Positions 7,725-17,681 of a DNA stretch of 64,000 nt are shown here, one piece after another. Position 1 is the stretch's first letter. Each line of letters opens with the position of its first letter. Both the position numbers and the translations under genes were made by a program. This DNA comes from an uncultured Lachnospiraceae bacterium. Lineage in GTDB: Bacteria > Bacillota > Clostridia > Lachnospirales > Lachnospiraceae. The stretch spans positions 36,667 through 100,666 of the forward strand of contig CAJUBP010000012.1 of assembly GCA_910584585.1 (NCBI GenBank), given 5' to 3'. The notes beneath the pieces were generated by a model. The model was given only the letters and a program-made list of their open reading frames with translations. It was not told the origin of the DNA and did not search any database.

Positions 7725-10700
7725 ATGGCATCAAGACCTAAAAATACGGCAAAAGGAAAAAACGCCAGAGGGAGCGGCGCCTCTGCCAGAAAGAATGAAA
7801 CAGCCAGAAACAGCGCTGAGGTATCTTTTGGAAGCGAAGTGGCGCTTCTGGTGATACTGGCTGTCTGCATTATAATGTTTATCAGTAATTTTGGAATCGG
7901 CGGATTTATCGGAGAGAAGGTAAGCGGTTTTTGTTTTGGAATGTTTGGAATGATGGCTTATCTGTTTCCCGTCTGCTTTTTTGTGGGAGCGGCTTTTTTT
8001 GTATCAAACAAAGACAACGGAATTGCCCTTGTGAAACTGACGGCAGGAGTTGTCTTTGTGGTATTTCTGTGCCTTTTTATGGAATTGATTGCGGGGGATT
8101 CCGAAGGGTATCAGATTCAAAAATCTTTTCAATACGCGGCGGAGCATAAAAGCGGCGGAGGAGCGTTAGGCGGGCTGCTGGCGTCGTTGCTCTGTCCGGC
8201 AATCGGAGTTGCCGGGGCTTATGTGGTGGATATTATTGCGCTGATTATCTCTCTGGTGCTTTTGACTGAACGATCCTTTTTGAACAGTGTGACAAGGGGC
8301 AGCAAGAAAGTCTACCATACGGCCAGGGAAGACGCAGCCAGGCGCAGGGAAGTGAAAGAATCCAGAAGAGAAGAAGAGCAGAATCGGCGGAGAACCGATC
8401 GGAAGGTAGAAGGCGTTGCGCTGGATACAAAGATTGTGCCGGTGTCCTCCCGCCGTTCTGACAATATCAGTGAATTAAAACTTCCGAAAGAGACGGAGAT
8501 TTTTTCGAAGGAATTAAAAGCAAAATTGTTTGCCGATCAGGAAGACCTGCCGAAGCGGGCAGTGGGGAATTCCGGATGGGGTTCCCGGGAGACGAAAAGC
8601 GCCGCTTCTATTTTGGAAATGCCGATGAAACCAGAGACGAAAAGTTCCAGAGTGAGTTTGGCGGAACCGGTGGGAAAGACAGAGCCCAGGCAGGGGCAGA
8701 TGTTTTCCAGAGAAGCGTTTTCGGAACCGGAACGGAAACAGGAGCAGATGTTTTCCAAAGAAGCTTTTTCAGAACCGGTAGTGGTGGAGAAAGTGCGCAG
8801 AAGTCCCAGAAAGCGGAAAACGGAGTTAGACGGGGTGCTGTCAGAAGGAAGCGAGCAGCTCTGGCGTCCGGAATCCGGGGTTCTTCCGCTTACCGGTGAA
8901 GAACCGGTGGTGATTCATTCCGAGCCTTCCGGCGGGGCAGTGCAAGTGCCGGAGCTGGCGGAGCACATGGCAAATGATTTTGCGGAGACTGGCATTTCCG
9001 AAGAGATATTTGCCGGCCTAGAGTCAGCCATTATTGCGGAGGCGGACAGCGGTCTGGGATCAGAATTTGCAGCGGAATCCGCAGGAATGCCGAGAGAGGA
9101 ATTAATCACAGAACCCGAAGAGATGTTGAGAGAAGAATCCATAGGGATGCTGGAAGCAGGATTTATGGCAGGCTCCGCAGGAATGCCGGAAGCAGGATTT
9201 ATGGCAGGCTCCGTGGAGACGCCGGAAGCGGAATTTATGGCAGGCTCCGTGGAGACGCCGGAAGCAGAATTTATGGCAGGTTCCCCAGGAATGCCGGAAG
9301 CGGAATTTATGGCAGGCTCCGTGGAGATGCCGGAAGCAGGATTTATGGCAGGCTCCGTGGAGATGCCGGAAGCGGAATTTATGACAGGCTCCCCAGGGGT
9401 GCCGGGAGCAGGGGTTAGCGCAGAATCTGCGGGGACGCGTAAAAGGGAAGTTTCAGGCGGATTGTCAGAAGAGCGGAATCGCCAGTCAGGGCCGTCTTTG
9501 GCAAAAGGAGTTGGCCAGGCTCCTTCCTCTTTAACGGCTGAAGGCGCTTCTTCTCCCGCTCCTTCGGCGCCGAAGCCGCCGGAGAAGAAGGAATATGTAT
9601 TTCCGCCGGTGTCTCTGCTGAAAAAGGGAACCAATGCCCAGGGAGATTCCAAGAGGCATCTGCAGGAGACAGCTTTGCTGCTGCAGCAGACTTTGAAGAA
9701 TTTCGGCGTCAATGTCACCATTACGGATGTAAGCTGCGGACCCACTGTCACCCGTTATGAGATGCAGCCGGAAATGGGCGTGAAGGTCAGCAAAATTGTA
9801 AACCTTGCAGATGATATCAAGTTGAATCTGGCGGCGGCGGATATCCGCATTGAGGCGCCGATTCCGGGAAAGGCGGCAGTGGGAATTGAAGTGCCCAACA
9901 AAGAAAATGTCATGGTGCGTTTCCGGGATATGATAGAAACTGATGAGTTTCAGAGCCATAAGTCCAGCATCTGCTTTACAGCGGGAAAAGATATCGGCGG
10001 CCAGGCAGTGGTGGCGGATATTGCCAAGATGCCCCATCTTCTGATTGCCGGGGCTACCGGTTCCGGTAAATCGGTATGTATCAACACGATTATTATGAGT
10101 ATCCTCTATAAAGCAAATCCGGAGGATGTGAAGCTGATTCTCATTGATCCGAAAGTAGTGGAATTAAGCGTATACAACGGCATTCCCCATCTTCTGATTC
10201 CAGTGGTGACCGATCCGAAAAAAGCGGCGGGCGCGCTGCACTGGGCTGTGGCGGAGATGATGGATCGGTATCAGAAATTCGCGGAATGCCAGGTGAGGGA
10301 TTTAAAAGGCTATAATCAAAAGATAGCCGCCATAGAATCGGTGGAAGATGAGACAAAGCCGGTGAAAATGCCCCAGATTATTGTAATTGTAGACGAGCTG
10401 GCAGACCTGATGATGGTGGCGCCGGGGGATGTGGAGGACGCCATCTGCCGTCTGGCCCAGCTTGCCCGGGCAGCGGGCATTCATCTGATTATCGCTACCC
10501 AGAGGCCTTCTGTGGATGTCATCACCGGTCTGATTAAGGCGAATATGCCTTCCAGGATCGCCTTTTCCGTGTCTTCCGGCGTGGATTCCAGGACAATTCT
10601 GGACATGAACGGGGCGGAAAAACTTTTGGGAAACGGAGATATGCTGTTTTATCCTCAGGGATATCAGAAGCCTTTGCGTGTCCAGGGGCCCTTTGTGTCG

Positions 10701-11048
10701 GATCCGGAAGTGGAAGCAGTGGTGGATTTCCTGAAAAAACAGAGTACTGTGGTATATAATCCGGAAATCGAGCAGAAAATGAATACCGCTTCTTCCGGCT
10801 CCGGCATGGGCGCGGGAGGCAGTGAGAGAGACGCCTATTTTGTGGAAGCGGGAAAATTTGTCATAGAGAAAGAAAAAGGGTCTATCGGCATGCTGCAAAG
10901 GATGTTCAAAGTGGGATTCAACCGGGCGGCAAGAATTATGGATCAGCTGGAGGAAGCCGGCGTGGTAGGGCCGGAAGAGGGGACAAAACCGAGAAAAGTG
11001 CAGATGTCCCCGGAGGAATTTGAAGCATACGTAGAAGAGCATGTATGA
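7725..11048 (+). CDS. ftsK: DNA translocase FtsK/SpoIIIE
   Basis: Hexameric ATP-driven DNA pump at the division septum that clears chromosomal DNA. The ATG at 7725 follows TTGGAGGAAG; the frame extends upstream without a ribosome-binding site. Order of parts: about four transmembrane helices (residues 30-185), a long low-complexity charged linker (190-620) holding seven 12-residue repeats, then the motor with Walker A GATGSGKS (Lys782), Walker B IIVIVDELADLMM, and a C-terminal winged-helix gamma domain (GSIGMLQRMFKVGFNRAARIMDQLEE region) that reads KOPS/SRS-type sites. At 1107 aa it exceeds SpoIIIE (about 790) because of the linker. Whether it serves division, sporulation or both cannot be told. 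Confidence 0.93.
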   Translation: MASRPKNTAKGKNARGSGASARKNETARNSAEVSFGSEVALLVILAVCIIMFISNFGIGGFIGEKVSGFCFGMFGMMAYLFPVCFFVGAAFFVSNKDNGIALVKLTAGVVFVVFLCLFMELIAGDSEGYQIQKSFQYAAEHKSGGGALGGLLASLLCPAIGVAGAYVVDIIALIISLVLLTERSFLNSVTRGSKKVYHTAREDAARRREVKESRREEEQNRRRTDRKVEGVALDTKIVPVSSRRSDNISELKLPKETEIFSKELKAKLFADQEDLPKRAVGNSGWGSRETKSAASILEMPMKPETKSSRVSLAEPVGKTEPRQGQMFSREAFSEPERKQEQMFSKEAFSEPVVVEKVRRSPRKRKTELDGVLSEGSEQLWRPESGVLPLTGEEPVVIHSEPSGGAVQVPELAEHMANDFAETGISEEIFAGLESAIIAEADSGLGSEFAAESAGMPREELITEPEEMLREESIGMLEAGFMAGSAGMPEAGFMAGSVETPEAEFMAGSVETPEAEFMAGSPGMPEAEFMAGSVEMPEAGFMAGSVEMPEAEFMTGSPGVPGAGVSAESAGTRKREVSGGLSEERNRQSGPSLAKGVGQAPSSLTAEGASSPAPSAPKPPEKKEYVFPPVSLLKKGTNAQGDSKRHLQETALLLQQTLKNFGVNVTITDVSCGPTVTRYEMQPEMGVKVSKIVNLADDIKLNLAAADIRIEAPIPGKAAVGIEVPNKENVMVRFRDMIETDEFQSHKSSICFTAGKDIGGQAVVADIAKMPHLLIAGATGSGKSVCINTIIMSILYKANPEDVKLILIDPKVVELSVYNGIPHLLIPVVTDPKKAAGALHWAVAEMMDRYQKFAECQVRDLKGYNQKIAAIESVEDETKPVKMPQIIVIVDELADLMMVAPGDVEDAICRLAQLARAAGIHLIIATQRPSVDVITGLIKANMPSRIAFSVSSGVDSRTILDMNGAEKLLGNGDMLFYPQGYQKPLRVQGPFVSDPEVEAVVDFLKKQSTVVYNPEIEQKMNTASSGSGMGAGGSERDAYFVEAGKFVIEKEKGSIGMLQRMFKVGFNRAARIMDQLEEAGVVGPEEGTKPRKVQMSPEEFEAYVEEHV
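9147..9398 (+). repeat. Seven tandem 36-bp repeats inside ftsK
   Basis: Seven in-frame units encode MPEAEFMAGSVE-like 12-mers in the linker between membrane and motor domains. Units differ by a few substitutions (GF/EF, SVE/SPG/SAG), so copy number probably varies between strains without breaking the frame. Confidence 0.88.
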
Positions 11049-11279
11049 GAAAATCCTGTTAGTTATAATTCATGCCTATGCCAGATTTTATAATGCTTTT
11101 ATGATATCTGGGCGTGAAAAGCAACGCCTGTTGCTGATAAATTAGTTTTGTTTGGAATTATATCTATCATAAAGCGTCAGCTTGTGGTAGTATAAAGGTA
11201 CATGACGCAGCCGAAAAAGTAAAGATTCCTGTTTGCGTTTACAATGCATGCAGGAACCGGACAACAGATGGAGGAAAAT

Positions 11280-12950
11280 ATGAAAACAGATATTCAGATT
11301 GCGCAGGAAGCGGAAATGATCCACATCAAAGATGTGGCGGCACAGTTGGGAATCGGGGAAGATGATCTGGAGTTATATGGAAAATATAAGGCAAAGCTGT
11401 CCAATGAACTGATGGAGCGGGTGAAGGGCAATCCGGACGGCAAATTAATCCTTGTGACAGCCATCAACCCCACCCCGGCAGGGGAGGGCAAAACCACCAC
11501 CAGCGTAGGGCTGGGACAGGCTTTTGGCAAACTGGGAAAGAAAGCGGTGCTGGCGCTGAGAGAGCCTTCTTTGGGACCTTGTTTTGGAATTAAAGGAGGA
11601 GCAGCCGGCGGAGGATACGCCCAGGTGGTTCCCATGGAAGATCTGAATCTGCATTTTACCGGAGACTTTCATGCCATTACTTCTGCCAATAATCTGCTGG
11701 CAGCTCTTTTGGACAATCATATCCAGCAGGGCAATGTCCTTGGCATTGACCCCAGGCAGGTGGTCTGGAAACGCTGTCTGGATATGAACGATCGTGTGCT
11801 TCGGAATATTGTGGTGGGGCTTGGAAGCAAAATGGACGGAATGGTGAGAGAAGACCATTTTGTCATCACGGTAGCCTCTGAGATTATGGCAGTGCTGTGT
11901 CTGGCCGAGGATATGGCGGATCTGAAAAAACGTCTGGGCCGAATGATTGTGGCTTATAATTTTGAGGGAAAGCCGGTGACGGCAGAGGATCTGCAGGCTA
12001 CGGGAGCGATGGCAGCGCTGTTAAAGGATGCCTTAAAGCCCAACCTGATTCAGACCTTAGAGCATACCCCGGCTATTGTCCACGGCGGGCCTTTCGCCAA
12101 CATTGCCCATGGCTGCAACAGTGTCCGTGCCACCAAGACAGCGCTGAAGCTGGCGGATTACGTGGTGACAGAGGCAGGATTCGGAGCGGATCTGGGCGCA
12201 GAGAAATTCATGGATATCAAATGCCGAATGGCCGGGCTGAAACCGGACGCAGTGGTTTTAGTGGCCACCATCCGGGCATTGAAATACAACGGAGGCGTTC
12301 CCAAGGCGGAGATTTCCACCGAGAATCTGGAGGCTTTGAAGAAAGGGATTGTAAATCTGGAAAAGCATATCGAAAATCTGCAGAAATATCATGTGCCGGT
12401 GGTGGTGACCTTGAATTCTTTCCTAACAGATACCCAGGCGGAAACAGAGTTTGTAGAGCAGTTCTGCCAGGACCGGGGCTGTGAATTCGCCCTGTCAGAA
12501 GTTTGGGAAAAGGGCGGAGAAGGCGGCGTTGCCCTGGCAAAAAAAGTGCTGGAGACGTTGGAGACGAAGGAAAGCCATTTTTGTCCCCTCTATGAAGACA
12601 GCCTTTCCCTTACCGGGAAGATTGAGACGGTGGCGAAAGAAATCTACGGCGCAGACGGCGTAACCTACGCGCCGGCGGCATTCAAAGAATTAAAGAGAAT
12701 CGAAGAACTGGGAATGGGAAGTTTTCCGGTCTGCATGGCCAAGACCCAGTATTCCCTGTCAGATGATCAGACCAAGCTGGGACGCCCCGCAGGATTTACG
12801 GTAAATGTACGGGAAGTGTACGTGTCGGCGGGAGCCGGATTTGTGGTGGCGGTTACCGGGGCCATTATGACCATGCCGGGACTTGGAAAATCACCGGCAG
12901 CTTATCAGATTGATGTGGATGACAATGGGGTAATTACAGGATTATTCTAA
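11280..12950 (+). CDS. fhs: Formate--tetrahydrofolate ligase
   Basis: Makes 10-formyl-THF from formate, THF and ATP, entering one-carbon metabolism and the methyl branch of the Wood-Ljungdahl pathway. The start at 11280 sits 5 nt after GGAGG and gives the standard 556 aa; earlier in-frame ATGs would add an unlikely leader. The nucleotide-binding loop TPAGEGKTTTSVGL and the family segments EPSLGPCFGIKGGAAGGG and GGPFANIAHGCNS are all present. folD follows 44 nt later, so the two enzymes form a coupled C1 pair. Confidence 0.96.
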   Translation: MKTDIQIAQEAEMIHIKDVAAQLGIGEDDLELYGKYKAKLSNELMERVKGNPDGKLILVTAINPTPAGEGKTTTSVGLGQAFGKLGKKAVLALREPSLGPCFGIKGGAAGGGYAQVVPMEDLNLHFTGDFHAITSANNLLAALLDNHIQQGNVLGIDPRQVVWKRCLDMNDRVLRNIVVGLGSKMDGMVREDHFVITVASEIMAVLCLAEDMADLKKRLGRMIVAYNFEGKPVTAEDLQATGAMAALLKDALKPNLIQTLEHTPAIVHGGPFANIAHGCNSVRATKTALKLADYVVTEAGFGADLGAEKFMDIKCRMAGLKPDAVVLVATIRALKYNGGVPKAEISTENLEALKKGIVNLEKHIENLQKYHVPVVVTLNSFLTDTQAETEFVEQFCQDRGCEFALSEVWEKGGEGGVALAKKVLETLETKESHFCPLYEDSLSLTGKIETVAKEIYGADGVTYAPAAFKELKRIEELGMGSFPVCMAKTQYSLSDDQTKLGRPAGFTVNVREVYVSAGAGFVVAVTGAIMTMPGLGKSPAAYQIDVDDNGVITGLF

Positions 12951-12994
12951 AATTTATTGGACGATGGAAGAAGATGGGACAGAAAGGAAAAGCC

Positions 12995-13840
12995 ATGGCA
13001 GTAATGATAGACGGAAAAAAGATTTCTCAGCAGATCAAAGATGAATTAAAAGAAAAAGCGGCGGCGTTAAAAGCAGAAGGGAAAACAGGAGCCCTTGCAG
13101 TGATACAGGTAGGCGCGGATCCGGCTTCCAGCGTGTATGTCCGGAATAAGAAAAATGCATGCGCCTATATCGGAATTGATTCTCTGGCGTACGAACTGCC
13201 GGAAGAGACGACAGAAGAAGAATTGCTGCAGTTAATACAGGAACTGAATGGGAAAGAGGAAGTAAAAGGAATTTTGGTTCAGCTTCCGCTGCCCGGACAT
13301 ATCTGTGAAGATAAGGTGATACAGACCATCAATCCCAAGAAAGATGTGGATGGGTTTCATCCTCAGAGCGTGGGCAATATGACGATAGGAGCCCCAGGAT
13401 TTGTATCCTGTACGCCCGCCGGAATTATACAGCTGCTAAAGCGCTCTGACATAGAAATTGAAGGAAAGCATTGCGTAATCATCGGCAGAAGCAATATTGT
13501 GGGCAAACCCATGGCCCTTTTGATGCTTCGGGAAAACGCCACCGTTACAGTGACGCATTCCAGAACCAGGAATCTTCCGGAAATCTGCCGGCAGGCGGAT
13601 ATCCTGATTGTGGCCATGGGCAAACCCCGGTTTATCGGCCCGGAGTATGTAAAGGAAGGCGCGGTGGTAATTGATGTGGGAATCCACCGGGATGAAAATA
13701 ATAAATTGTGCGGGGATGTGAAATTCGATGAGGTAATGCCCGTTGCCTCTGCCATTACGCCGGTTCCGGGGGGCGTAGGCCCTATGACTATTGCGATGCT
13801 GATGAATAACTGTGTGCAGAGCATAGAAGAGGGCCGGTAA
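12995..13840 (+). CDS. folD: Bifunctional methylene-THF dehydrogenase/methenyl-THF cyclohydrolase
   Basis: Interconverts 5,10-methylene-, 5,10-methenyl- and 10-formyl-THF with NAD(P), the step next to Fhs. Key features: the catalytic Lys region ASSVYVRNKKNACAYIGI, GILVQLPLPGH, DVDGFHPQ, the Rossmann segment VIIGRSNIVGKPMA, and the terminal PVPGGVGPMTIAMLM. The ATG at 12995 (after AAGGAAAAG) gives 281 aa and a normal N-terminus; an in-frame ATG at 12974 adds seven residues and is less likely. Confidence 0.95.
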   Translation: MAVMIDGKKISQQIKDELKEKAAALKAEGKTGALAVIQVGADPASSVYVRNKKNACAYIGIDSLAYELPEETTEEELLQLIQELNGKEEVKGILVQLPLPGHICEDKVIQTINPKKDVDGFHPQSVGNMTIGAPGFVSCTPAGIIQLLKRSDIEIEGKHCVIIGRSNIVGKPMALLMLRENATVTVTHSRTRNLPEICRQADILIVAMGKPRFIGPEYVKEGAVVIDVGIHRDENNKLCGDVKFDEVMPVASAITPVPGGVGPMTIAMLMNNCVQSIEEGR

Positions 13841-13842
13841 GA

Positions 13843-15105
13843 ATGAAATGTGCAAATTGCGGCGCAGAGCTGAAAGTGGGATGTGTGTATTGTTCCGTTT
13901 GCGGAAAGGAAGCCCAGATTGTTTCAGATTATAATCTTCTGGAAGATGATTTTTTAAGAGGGCTTCTGAAAGAAAAAAAGGAAAAGATTAAGAAGAAGCA
14001 TTTGCCGGGAAAGATCCAGAAAGGAAGTTCGTCCGGAAAGAAGGAAAGGCTCCAGAAAGAAGATTCGTCCGGAAAGAGGGAAAAGATTCAGAAGGAAGAT
14101 TCGTCAGGAAAGAAGGAAAGGATCCGGAAAGGAGATTCGTCCGGAAAAAGCCAGGGGAAAGCGGGAAAGCAGAGAGCCGGGAGAAGAAAGAAGAAAAAAC
14201 CCATCTGGATTCTGGCCATGGCAGCTCTTTTGATTTTGACTATGGGAGCTGTAATTTTAGTTCAGCATACCTGGAATCATTCCTACGATCATCAGATCAA
14301 AAAGGCGGAGAGCTATCAGAGCAGGAAAGATTATCGGAACGCGGAAAAATGCCTGAAACGCGCGCTGGAGTTAGACAGTGGCAGCGAAGAGGCCAAGGCG
14401 CGCCTGGCGGAGGTTTATGTTCAGCAGGAAGAATATGAAAAAGCCAAGGAACTGCTGCTGGAATTGCTGGAACAGGAAGAAGAGAATCGGGAGATTTACG
14501 AAAAGTTAATTCAGGTTTATGAGGTTCAGAAAGATTATGAAGCCATTGAGGAATTGGGCAGAGATATTGCGGATTCGGAAATTTTAGAGCTTTTTGACGG
14601 CTATCTGGCCAAACCGCCGGTATTTGAACCGGAGGGCGGAACTTATCAGGAGGAAATTGAGGTAGAACTTATAGGAGAAGAAGATTGCAAGATATATTAT
14701 ACGCTGGATGGTTCTGATCCGAAAGAGGGGAAAGAATACACAGGGCCGATCTTGCTGGAACCGGGGAAAAATATCTGGATCCGAGCCGTTTCCCGCAATC
14801 AGTTCGGCGTGTTCGGGGAGGAGAAGCAGGAACGTTTCACCATCCGTTTAAGGAAGCCGGAAACGCCTCGTGTAACGCCTTCCGGCGGAAGTTTTTACGC
14901 GCCTTCCACCATTGCCGTAACGGTACCGGAAGGATGCAGGGTTTACTACACTTGGGATGGAACGGCGCCCACGCGGGAGTCAAAACAATATACAGAGCCC
15001 ATCGGCATGCCGGAGGGAAATAATGTGCTATCCCTGATCCTGGTGGATAAGTACGGAATGGCTTCCGATGTGCTCAAGTGCAATTATGTTTATATTCCCC
15101 AGTAG
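13843..15105 (+). CDS. Zinc-ribbon, single-TM, TPR protein with two chitobiase-like C-terminal domains
   Basis: Starts 2 nt after the folD stop, so likely co-translated. Parts in order: a zinc ribbon (CANCG and CSVCG, residues 3-21); a very basic cytoplasmic stretch with about four 12-residue units like KEDSSGKKERIQ; one transmembrane helix (about 121-142); two to three TPR helical pairs (about 150-245) outside the membrane; then two CHB_HEX_C_1-like beta domains, each with the motif IYYTLDGSDP or VYYTWDGTAP. No enzyme active site is seen. Such proteins are common and unassigned in Lachnospiraceae; a scaffold or surface-binding role is inference. Confidence 0.75.
   Translation: MKCANCGAELKVGCVYCSVCGKEAQIVSDYNLLEDDFLRGLLKEKKEKIKKKHLPGKIQKGSSSGKKERLQKEDSSGKREKIQKEDSSGKKERIRKGDSSGKSQGKAGKQRAGRRKKKKPIWILAMAALLILTMGAVILVQHTWNHSYDHQIKKAESYQSRKDYRNAEKCLKRALELDSGSEEAKARLAEVYVQQEEYEKAKELLLELLEQEEENREIYEKLIQVYEVQKDYEAIEELGRDIADSEILELFDGYLAKPPVFEPEGGTYQEEIEVELIGEEDCKIYYTLDGSDPKEGKEYTGPILLEPGKNIWIRAVSRNQFGVFGEEKQERFTIRLRKPETPRVTPSGGSFYAPSTIAVTVPEGCRVYYTWDGTAPTRESKQYTEPIGMPEGNNVLSLILVDKYGMASDVLKCNYVYIPQ
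14011..14155 (+). repeat. Four 36-bp repeats in the basic linker
   Basis: Units of 36 bp built on AAAGAAGATTCGTCCGGAAA encode Lys-rich 12-mers (variants of QKEDSSGKKERI) just before the transmembrane helix of the zinc-ribbon protein. Confidence 0.75.
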
Positions 15106-15139
15106 ATTTCAAAAGAAAGGCAGAATAAGGATGTGACCT

Positions 15140-16270
15140 ATGAAAGATTTAAGCAGAATCCGGGAAGAAATTGATGCGATAGACAGTCAGATTGCAGCTT
15201 TGTATGAGGCCAGGATGCAGCTGACAGGAGAAGTTGCGGAATATAAGCTGTCGGTGGGAAAACCGGTATTAGATAAAGAAAGAGAAAAGGAAAAGCTGGA
15301 AAAAGTCAGGGGACTGGTCCAGTCGGAAGAGAACCGCTACGGCGTGGGAGAGCTTTTCGAGCAGATTATGGCGCTGAGCCGGAGGCGCCAGTATCAGATG
15401 ATGATTCAGCATGGGCAGGGGCGGGATATGGGATTTACCCAGGTGGACCGTCTGCCCTTTGCCACCCATAAAGTGGTATATCAGGGCACGGAAGGGGCTT
15501 ACAGCCAGTTGGCCATGAAAGCTTATTTCGGGGAAGAGATTGACAGCTATCATGTGGAGACCTGGCGGGACGCCATGGAGGCCATCAGCAGCGGGAGGGC
15601 GGATTACGCAGTGCTTCCTATTGAGAATTCCTCCGCGGGAATTGTGGGGGAAAACTTTGATCTGCTGGTGGAATACGACAATTGCATTGCGGCGGAACAG
15701 ACCATTAAAGTGGAGCATAAACTTTTGGGGCTTCCCGGCAGCAGCCTGTCCGACATCACCCACGTATATTCCCATCCCCAGGCATTGATGCAGAGCGTGG
15801 ATTTTCTGGATCTGCATCAAGAATGGAAGCAGAAGAAAGTGAAGAATACCGCAATGGCGGCAAAGAAAATTGTAGAGGATGGGCTAAAGTGCCAGGCAGC
15901 CATTGCAAGCGCAGCCACTGCTGAGATTTACGGGCTGGAGATTTTGCAGGACAATATCAATTACAGCGAGGAAAACAGCACCAGATTTATCATTGTTTCC
16001 GGGAAGAAAATCTGCTTAAAAGAAGCAAAAAAAGTGAGCATTTGTTTTGAAATATCTCATGAGAGCGGATCTTTGTACCACATGCTTTCCCATTTTATTT
16101 TTAATAACCTGAATATGGTGAAAATTGAATCCAGGCCCATTAAGGATAAGAGCTTTGAGTATCGTTTTTTTGTGGATATGGAAGGCAACCTGGGAGACGG
16201 CGCTGTTCAGAATGCGCTGAAAGGACTTAAGGAAGGCGCGCTGTATCTGAAAGTATTGGGAAATTATTAG
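15140..16270 (+). CDS. pheA: Bifunctional chorismate mutase/prephenate dehydratase (P-protein)
   Basis: Turns chorismate into prephenate and then phenylpyruvate for phenylalanine synthesis. An AroQ chorismate mutase (residues 1-85, LSRIREEIDAIDSQIAALYEAR) is fused to prephenate dehydratase (about 110-290, with VVYQGTEGAYSQLA, VLPIENSSAGIV and the catalytic ENSTRF) and an ACT regulatory domain (about 295-370) that keeps the ESRP motif for phenylalanine feedback. The usual GALV motif reads SGSLY. 376 aa is normal. AAGGATG lies upstream of the start. No attenuator or T-box is seen. Confidence 0.94.
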   Translation: MKDLSRIREEIDAIDSQIAALYEARMQLTGEVAEYKLSVGKPVLDKEREKEKLEKVRGLVQSEENRYGVGELFEQIMALSRRRQYQMMIQHGQGRDMGFTQVDRLPFATHKVVYQGTEGAYSQLAMKAYFGEEIDSYHVETWRDAMEAISSGRADYAVLPIENSSAGIVGENFDLLVEYDNCIAAEQTIKVEHKLLGLPGSSLSDITHVYSHPQALMQSVDFLDLHQEWKQKKVKNTAMAAKKIVEDGLKCQAAIASAATAEIYGLEILQDNINYSEENSTRFIIVSGKKICLKEAKKVSICFEISHESGSLYHMLSHFIFNNLNMVKIESRPIKDKSFEYRFFVDMEGNLGDGAVQNALKGLKEGALYLKVLGNY

Positions 16271-16340
16271 TGCTTCATCCGGTCAGAGCATAGCTGTGAT
16301 TTCTGGCCGGATAGAGTACAAGCGACAGAGGTTTTTAGTT

Positions 16341-17639
16341 ATGAAAAATACGGGAAAATTAATTTTATACCGGGAACTTGAAAAGGACAGAATTTTTAAA
16401 AATTTTACCCGGGCGGCAAAAGAGTGCAGAGAAAAGCCGGCCGGCCGGGAATTCCCGGAACTGCAGGAATTGTGTTATGAAGCGTTCCATGAACTGATTG
16501 AAGTATCTGCAAGCCATGGGTTTGAAGGGAACCTCTGGCAGAATTACCTGACCTTTCTGATGGTCAATCATGAAAATGCCTACAGCGTTTCCTGCGAAAT
16601 CAAGGGCGCCGTTCAGGGAAGCATTAATGCGTTGGCTCTCCATGATTTTGCAGTTTTCAAGGAATTGTTTGATATAGATTTGAAAGCGTTAGGGGAAATC
16701 CTTGAAATACCGGAACTTGAAATCGTGAAAGATTACAGGCGTTCCGATGGCGGAGGAAATATTTTTAACCGCAGAATTCGGGACAGGATCTGCCAGCTGA
16801 GCGTCCGGCTGGAGCGGACAAAGACGGCGGAAGAATTTAAGGATGAGGTAACGGAGTTCTACCGGGAATTCGGCGTGGGGAAACTGGGCCTGCATAAAGC
16901 TTTCCGCATTGAACATGAGCAGGAGGAAGTGAAGATTGTGCCCATTACCAACATCGCCCATGTGCATCTTGATGATTTGATTGGATATGAGCTGGCCAAA
17001 CAGAAGCTTATAGACAATACAGAAGCCTTTGTAAACGGAAAACAGGCCAATAACTGCCTGCTCTTCGGGGATGCGGGCACCGGGAAATCCACCAGCATAA
17101 AAGCTGTGATTAATCAGTATTACGGACAGGGGCTTCGGATGATTGAGATTTATAAGCACCAGTTTCAGGATTTAAATGATGTCATTGCCCAGGTGAAGAA
17201 CCGGAATTATAAATTCATCATCTATATGGATGACTTGTCTTTTGAGGAGTTTGAAATTGAGTACAAATATTTAAAGGCGGTGATTGAAGGAGGCTTGGAG
17301 AAGAAACCGGATAATGTGCTGATCTACGCCACCTCAAACCGCCGCCATCTGGTCCGGGAGAAATTCAGCGACAAAGCGGATCGGGACGACGAGCTGCATA
17401 CCAGCGATACGGTGCAGGAGAAATTGTCTCTGGTGGCCAGGTTCGGCGTCACCATCTATTTCGGCAAGCCGGATAAAAAGGAATTTCAGAATATCGTAAA
17501 AAACCTTGCGCTGAGGCATCAGATTAGGATGGAGGAAGAGGAGCTTTTTGCGGAAGCGAATAAATGGGAGTTAAGCCACGGAGGGCTTTCCGGCAGAACT
17601 GCCCAGCAGTTTATCAATTATCTGCTGGGAAAACAGTAG
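16341..17639 (+). CDS. DUF815-family AAA ATPase
   Basis: Member of the uncharacterised DUF815 ATPase family. The Walker A LLFGDAGTGKST, the Walker B-like KFIIYMDDLSFEEFE and the sensor region VLIYATSNRRHLV are clear. The N-terminal 190 residues are helical and unassigned. The ATG at 16341, with AGAGG about 10 nt upstream, is preferred over a GTG at 16296 and gives 432 aa. It lies 42 nt before a Ppx-type gene and the ppk gene, suggesting a link to polyphosphate or stress physiology, though that is context only. Confidence 0.85.
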   Translation: MKNTGKLILYRELEKDRIFKNFTRAAKECREKPAGREFPELQELCYEAFHELIEVSASHGFEGNLWQNYLTFLMVNHENAYSVSCEIKGAVQGSINALALHDFAVFKELFDIDLKALGEILEIPELEIVKDYRRSDGGGNIFNRRIRDRICQLSVRLERTKTAEEFKDEVTEFYREFGVGKLGLHKAFRIEHEQEEVKIVPITNIAHVHLDDLIGYELAKQKLIDNTEAFVNGKQANNCLLFGDAGTGKSTSIKAVINQYYGQGLRMIEIYKHQFQDLNDVIAQVKNRNYKFIIYMDDLSFEEFEIEYKYLKAVIEGGLEKKPDNVLIYATSNRRHLVREKFSDKADRDDELHTSDTVQEKLSLVARFGVTIYFGKPDKKEFQNIVKNLALRHQIRMEEEELFAEANKWELSHGGLSGRTAQQFINYLLGKQ

Positions 17640-17681
17640 CCGGGTCTGCGCCGGGACTCTTTCCGGCAGAAAGGAACGGGT

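Noticed and set aside
8915..9751. 278-codon - strand frame opposite the FtsK linker
   Set aside because: Mirror of the 36-bp repeats (Pro/Ser/Ala-rich); composition artefact.
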